A stretch of DNA of 64,000 nt from Eulemur rufifrons (Eukaryota; Chordata; Mammalia; Primates; Lemuridae). Positions 58,050 to 64,000 of the stretch are shown here, one piece after another. Made by a program: the position numbers and the translations under genes. The notes below the pieces were generated by a model. That model saw nothing but the letters and a program-made list of their open reading frames with translations, had not been told where the DNA came from and searched no databases. The DNA lies in contig NC_091006.1 of NCBI RefSeq assembly GCF_041146395.1, positions 7,570,001 through 7,634,000 of the forward strand, given 5' to 3'. Numbering within the stretch: the first letter of the stretch is position 1; each line of letters opens with the position of its first letter.

Positions 58050-61000
58050 TCAGCGGGCCACTAGGCGAAGCCGGAAGGCTGGGGGGACGTTGCCCAGGCC
58101 AGTGCAGTGCGGGGTGAGGTCGATGTTGGCGGGATTCCCCACAGGGAGCAGGCAGAACCTCTGTAGAATGGCCGTAAGGAACAGGAAGATTTCCGAGCGG
58201 GCCAGGCCTGCGCCCAGGCACATCCGCTTTCCTGGGTACACAGGAGTGGAGAGTGAGCAGCTGTGCGCCCCAAAACCGGTCCAGGCTCGTCCCCTCCCTC
58301 TCTGGCCCAGACCTGGGGCAAAGGGCATGAAAGCGTCATTGCTCTGGAACTCGCCCTTGTCGTCCAGGAAGTTGGTGGGGTTGAAGCAGTCCGGGTCCTT
58401 GAATTGGGTGGGGTCCCGGTGCGCAGACACAAGCAGGGGAATCACGAAGGTGCCCTGGGGGTATGTACAACTCGGGTTAACCGCGGGATTGGCGAGCATG
58501 CGCGCCTCTTCCATTTTAGGCCTTTTGTAAAAGCCCGCGGGAGGTGTGTGGGCCTTCCTTTCTTCCTGCTCCCAGGGTCACTGATTGTGCGTCAGTCAGC
58601 ACTGCGCACGCCCATTCCGGCTGATCTTAGCCAATAGGCGCTCATGCCCCTGGACCCTCGGGCAGAATCCTCGGACTCTGGGCACCTTGGGCAGAAAGTG
58701 GCCGTGCAGGTGGGCGTCGCGGGTGAGGGCGCGCGGCAGTCCCAGGGGCAGCACACTGATGAAGCGCTGGATCTCGTGTAGCACGGCGTTGGTGTAGGGC
58801 AGGCGCACGCGGTCCTCCAGTCTGGGGGCGCGCGCCCGACCTACCACGGCGTCCAGCTCCGCCTGCACCTTAGCTGGGGCCGGCGGAAACTGTGAGCCAC
58901 ACACTTCCCGAACCCTCCAGCCACCCCCAAACCCCAGTACCTCATCCTGGGCCTCTCCAGCTTGCAAACCTGCCACCTCTGGGTACTTAAGCAGAATGAG
59001 GAGCCCATAGCGCAGAGTGGTGCTGGTGGTCTCAGTGCCGCCAAAAAAAAGGTTGTGCGTCGTCATCACCAACGTTTCCTCCTGGAAATGGCTCTCTGGG
59101 TCCTGCTGTTCCTGTGGGCAGAGAGAACAGGCGTTGCCACTGTGCCGGGCACCTGTTGGTGGGCAGCATGGATAGGGTTTAGGGTAGCAAGGAACTGCAC
59201 TTTATCCATCTGGTCGAGGAAGCAATCGATGAAATCGCGGGGCTCCCCAGGCTGCCGCGTCTGCTGGTGCCGCTGGATTTGCTCAGAGATGAAGACCCGA
59301 AGCTCCGCAAAATTTCGGAAGATTCGGTGATGCGGGCCCGGGAGCCAGTCCAGGAGGTAGGGGAAAATGTTGTATATCTGGGGAGACAGGATCTCAACAG
59401 GACCTTGGACAAGGCCACTAGGACTTAGTTTCCCTACGGGGAGATTGGACCAGGACTTTGATATTGTAGGTTCTAGAACTCTTCCATTGCAAGAAACTAA
59501 GACTGTCTCCTTCTAATATGCATTATGGCCATGCACTGAGGGTTTGGGCGTGAGGGAGAGATTGTGGCCGGCCCTCTCACCTCACCCCATCTGGAACTCA
59601 TTATGCGGAAGTTGTCATTGAAGAGGTCCAGGAGCCTCAGGAACTCCGGGTCTCCGTAGCCATAGCGTTTTCCGAAGACCACAGAACAGATAACATTGGA
59701 TACAGCATTACCCAGTAGCCGCCGGGGGTCTAACGGCGTTCCTGAGGGGGGTCGGGGTGGCAACAGGGCGGGGTCATAACGCTGTGGCCGGGTCCCCAGC
59801 TAGCTCCTTGGGCTTATTGGTTTTGTTCCATCCAAACGCCTTCCCGTGACCACTCCTTGGCAGTCCCTTAGCCACACCCACACCAGGCCCTTCTGCTTTC
59901 CAGGCCAGGCCTCACCAACGGTGGCTTGAAATTCTCTAAGCAGACAAGTCGCCTCCTCCAGGACTCGCTCCTCGATGGTCTGCGTCCCCAACCCGAACTC
60001 CTTCAGCGCTCCAAGCGCAAAATTGCGCAGTGTTCGCCAGCGCGGCCCATTAGAAAACACGATGCCTACGGTGGGGAGAGAAAAGGAGGCGGGCCAGAGT
60101 TGGCCACGCCCCACCCAGGAAGCGACCAGTCAATATCTACACCCCTATCGGGGCCTCCAACTCCTGGAGCTGACTTTTCTCCTTTGACCACTTGGCTGCC
60201 AACCTCCTGGGCCCTGCCCACACGTTGACCCCCGCCTTTGCTGGTCCGGGTCCCTGGCCTGTGCTTGCTCCCTTTGGTTCGACTCCTAGGCTCTTCTCTC
60301 CGATTCCGCCTACACTTTAGCCCTGTCCCACCCTCTTCGCCATTTGCCCTCGTTAGCGTGATTCTCTGTTAGGCCCCGCCCCATCTACCCGGCTCCACCT
60401 TTTATCTGCCCAACCTGGGTAGGTCCTGCCCTTGCCTCCAGCTCCTGGGCCTCACCGTTTCCGCGCGTGAAGCGTTCGAAGACTGCCATGGCCCCGCGGC
60501 CAGAGAACGCATCCGCCTGCAGCACTAACGCGTCCCGCAGCGCCGCGTAGCCGCACAGCACCACCGCCGGGCGCGGGCCCAGTCGCACGGTGAACACCGA
60601 GCCCCAGCGGCGGGACAGCTACAAGGAGTCAGCCGGTGCTCAGCGGTCGGGTCCGGGCTCCCAACCGGAGACCCCAACCCCAGCGCCCTCCACCTTCAGA
60701 CTCAGGAGCCCCCGGCTCAGCTCCTCATTCCTCAGGTCCGGGAGTTCAGATCCTCCTTCAGATCCTGGAGTCCAGGCCCGCACTTCCCTCGGGGCCTAGA
60801 AGTCCCGGTCCGCAGCCCCCTGCACCCTCATAACTAGGCGTCCGGGCCCTCAGTACTCGCACTCCCCACCTTGAACCAGGAAAACGGACCCTCTGCTCCC
60901 CCACCCCAGGCTGCCCCTCCCTCGCAACCCAGGTGTCCAGGCCCAAAGCTTCCCACTCCCCAGTCTCCTCCTTTCCTGGAACTCAGGAGTCACTGAATCC

Positions 61001-61285
61001 GAGCCCTCAGCTGTCTTCATTCAGGCAACCAAGAGCTCTAGCCTCCGGCCCCACCTCCACTAATGCAGAAAATTCTGTTCTCTCACCCACTGTCGGGCTT
61101 ACCTCCAGGAGCGCACGGTCCAGGCGTCCGGACTGCAGCTGCAGCAAGTTCCCCAGCAACGGCAGAGGCCTGGGCCCGGGAGGTAGAGCGCCCCGCATCT
61201 GAGCGCGACGCGCACCCCAACCCCACCACGCTAGTGCCAGCACCAGGAGCGGCAACAGCAGCCCTGCCATGCCCGTGATCATCAT
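58050..61285 (-). CDS. CYP2T: Cytochrome P450, CYP2T subfamily, intact reading frame
   Basis: Microsomal haem monooxygenase of the CYP2 family; substrate unknown. Exons, 5' to 3': 61285-61103, 60618-60456, 60065-59916, 59741-59581, 59377-59201, 59111-58970, 58873-58686, 58454-58313, 58231-58050. Sizes 183/163/150/161/177/142/188/142/182 nt are those typical of CYP2 genes; total 1488 nt, 495 aa with no internal stop. Residues 6-24 are the membrane anchor, followed by the hinge [13 protein letters not shown]. Other motifs: C-helix W125-R129 (RWRTLR), I-helix [10 protein letters not shown] (301-310), ExxR E359-R362 (HEIQR), and haem loop [10 protein letters not shown] with Cys440. Local similarity to CYP2F is clear ([20 protein letters not shown]), but position next to EGLN2 and the sequence fit CYP2T. 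Human CYP2T copies are pseudogenes, while rodents have intact ones. Donors of introns 5-8 are weak (gtgcag, gtttgc, gtgccc, gtctgg). Confidence 0.92.
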
Positions 61286-61690
61286 GCCTGCGCTCCTGAA
61301 GCCGGTGTGCCTTCACCTCTATTTGATTGACATGGGGTCTTGGGTGGAGCAGGGGTGGAGACGCGATGTGGGAGGGGTGGACATCTTCGGGCTGCTCACT
61401 CCATAGGTTTCCCAACCCAAGGTCTCTACCCCTCCTCCCAGCCCTAGCACTGCTGTTCCCTGGCTCAACCTGCTCTATTTGGCAACTTTCATGCACCAGC
61501 ATTTTCATGTCAGTACACCTGGCCAACAGGTGCACCCTCCTAAGCCCCTAGCATCCTTGGGTCCGTCTTACTTGGCCTGTAGGAGTGTATTCCTCAATCT
61601 CCCAGCAACCTCTGGGCCCCCTGAATGCCGTACCCTGTACCTCTGGTTCCTAAATACACTCCTGACTCCTAAGTACACTTTGTTTGAAAA
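61286..61690. promoter_or_regulatory. CYP2T 5' flank
   Basis: Unique, non-CpG-island sequence upstream of the CYP2T start. On the minus strand the leader before the ATG is short and GC-moderate; no TATA box or proven start site could be placed. The word tcaatcaaata lies about 55 bp upstream of the ATG. Confidence 0.4.
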
Positions 61691-62213
61691 ATTTTTTAGA
61701 TTTCAAAATATTGGGGTGCACTTGTTTTTGTTACATGGGTGCATTGTTTAATGCTGAAGTCATGCCTTTTAGTGTGCCTGCCACCAGAATAGTGTTCATT
61801 GTACCTAATAGGTAAGTTTTTATCCCTCACTCCCCTACCCCCCCTTCTTGGTTTCCAATGTCCTTAACATCTCTTTGTGCCCGTTTGTACCCATCATTTA
61901 GCTCCCACTGATTAGTGAGAACATGTGGTGTTTGTTTTTCCATTCCTGAGATAATTCACTTGGGAAATGATTTCTAGTTCCATCCACGTTGCTGCAAAAG
62001 ACATTGTTTCATTCCTTTTTATGGCCGAGTAGTACTCCGTGGTATATGTACACCACATCTTCTTTATCCACTCATCAATTGGTGGGCGCCTAGGTTATTT
62101 CCATATCTTTTCAATTGTGACTTGTGCTGCAATCAACATTTGAGTGCAGGTGTCTTTTTGATAAAATGAATTCCTTTCCTTTGGGTAAATACCCAGTAGT
62201 GGGATTGATGGAC
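61690..62213 (-). mobile_element. L1 3' fragment (antisense)
   Basis: 'ttagtgagaacatgtggtgt', 'atggccgagtagtactccgt', 'atgtacaccacatcttcttt' and 'tgggtaaatacccagtagtg' follow the L1 3' order. It continues after the Alu at 62581-62620. Confidence 0.85.
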
Positions 62214-62228
62214 CGAAGGTTTACTTTT

Positions 62229-63259
<1,031 letters not shown>

Positions 63260-63260
<1 letters not shown>

Positions 63261-64000
63261 TTTCTCTGGGTGTATCTCTCAGGGTCTCCTTCACTCTCAA
63301 TCTCTATGTTCCTCTGTTCGTCTCTCTCCGTCCTCCCCACCCCACATTTTCTCCTCTTTGTCTCTCAGGTTCTGCCTCTGCTCCTGTCCTTCTGTCTCTC
63401 TTTTTTCAAAATGTCTGTCTCTTTCTCTTTCTGCATCTCTTTCAGTCTGTGTTTACCTTAATCTCTGCCTGTGTTTCCCTGTCTGGCAGTCTCTGTCTCT
63501 GCCACGGGTCTTCCCACCTGTCAGCCTTTCTCTGTGCAGTAAGCCATGCCCTCCCTGACCCTGCCCACCCCTCTGTGCCAGGCTATCTGATGGCCTCTAG
63601 CGTCCTCTCCAACTCCTGGCTCTTCCTCCATTGTCCTCTGTTGGGCTCATCTGGAACACCGGCCCTTCAAGAGCAGGGATCTTTGTCCCGTTCTCTTCTG
63701 TATCCCCACACTTAAAATAGTGCTTGGCACACAGTAGGCATTCAGTAAGTGTTTGCTGAATGAATGTACAACACCCTTTCTTCCCTATTTATGTCTGTTT
63801 CTCTCTGTCTCTAATTCAGACTTAATTTTTCTGTTTCTGTTAGTCTCTCTCTTTCTTTTTCTCTCTGGTTTCTCTGTCTCTCTTTTTCTCTGTTCCTCAT
63901 TTAATTAATTTCTGCCTCTGTTTTAGAATCTCCTTGTCGTCCCTCTCCCTTTTCTCAGTGCTCCTCTTTCTCCTCCTCTGCCTCTTTCTTTCTGTCTTCC
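63260..64000. repeat. Pyrimidine-rich tract with an L2 3' end
   Basis: Long TCTC/TCTGTC-rich stretch on the plus strand, interrupted at about 63560-63775 by an L2-like 3' end ('gtgcttggcacacagtaggc' then 'agtgtttgctgaatgaatgt'). No gene seen. Confidence 0.65.

Noticed and set aside
58050..61285. Assignment of the P450 to CYP2F or CYP2A instead of CYP2T
   Set aside because: Local similarity to CYP2F is high, but the position directly after EGLN2, tail to tail, and the overall sequence fit the CYP2T slot. A phylogenetic tree would settle it; a grouping with CYP2F would overturn my call.

Overview
This is nuclear DNA from a mammal. All protein genes are split by GT-AG introns, CpG-rich promoters are present, and the window is full of Alu, MIR, L1 and L2 repeats. 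Several Alus carry the central 'tttttag-tgtcca-ataatttctttc' block and 'cctagcactctgggagg' start that I associate with strepsirrhine primates (lemurs and galagos), so a strepsirrhine, perhaps a lemur, is the best guess (inference). Gene content and order (ITPKC - ACTMAP - SNRPA - MIA - RAB4B - EGLN2 - CYP2T) match human chromosome 19q13.2 up to the edge of the CYP2 cluster.

Layout. 1-15270: the 3' part of ITPKC (+), from within exon 1 to its poly(A) signal. 16915-21350: ACTMAP/C19orf54 (-), six coding exons. 22000-22960: a GC-rich divergent promoter region rich in E-boxes and CCAAT boxes. 22959-32485: SNRPA/U1A (+), six exons, with its autoregulatory PIE element in the 3'UTR. 32490-37040: intergenic, with a roughly 0.6 kb satellite-like array. 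37043-38364: MIA (+), four exons. 39363-47600: RAB4B (+), seven coding exons plus a terminal 3'UTR exon. 48300-57935: EGLN2/PHD1 (+), with a 5'UTR exon, a uORF and five coding exons. 57965-61285: CYP2T (-), nine exons, converging on EGLN2. 61300-64000: upstream flank with an L1 fragment, a strepsirrhine Alu and a pyrimidine-rich tract.

Coding lengths were built exon by exon, and each sums to an open frame: ACTMAP 346 aa, SNRPA 282, MIA 131, RAB4B 213, EGLN2 405, CYP2T 495, and 298 codons for ITPKC exons 2-7. The genes are functionally unrelated neighbours: inositol phosphate signalling, actin N-terminal processing, U1 snRNP, a secreted SH3-like cartilage protein, endosome recycling, oxygen sensing and a P450. 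Human transcripts are known to read through MIA-RAB4B-EGLN2.

The most notable observation is that CYP2T, known only as pseudogenes in human, is open across all nine exons here, with exon sizes expected for the CYP2 family and a poly(A) signal. Other points of interest are a decayed copy of part of EGLN2 exon 2 inside EGLN2 intron 2, five perfect octamer motifs just upstream of EGLN2, an EGLN2 uORF, and the tandem array at 34.6-35.2 kb. I found no CRISPR array, intact transposon, tRNA or bacterial feature, and no wholly new system.
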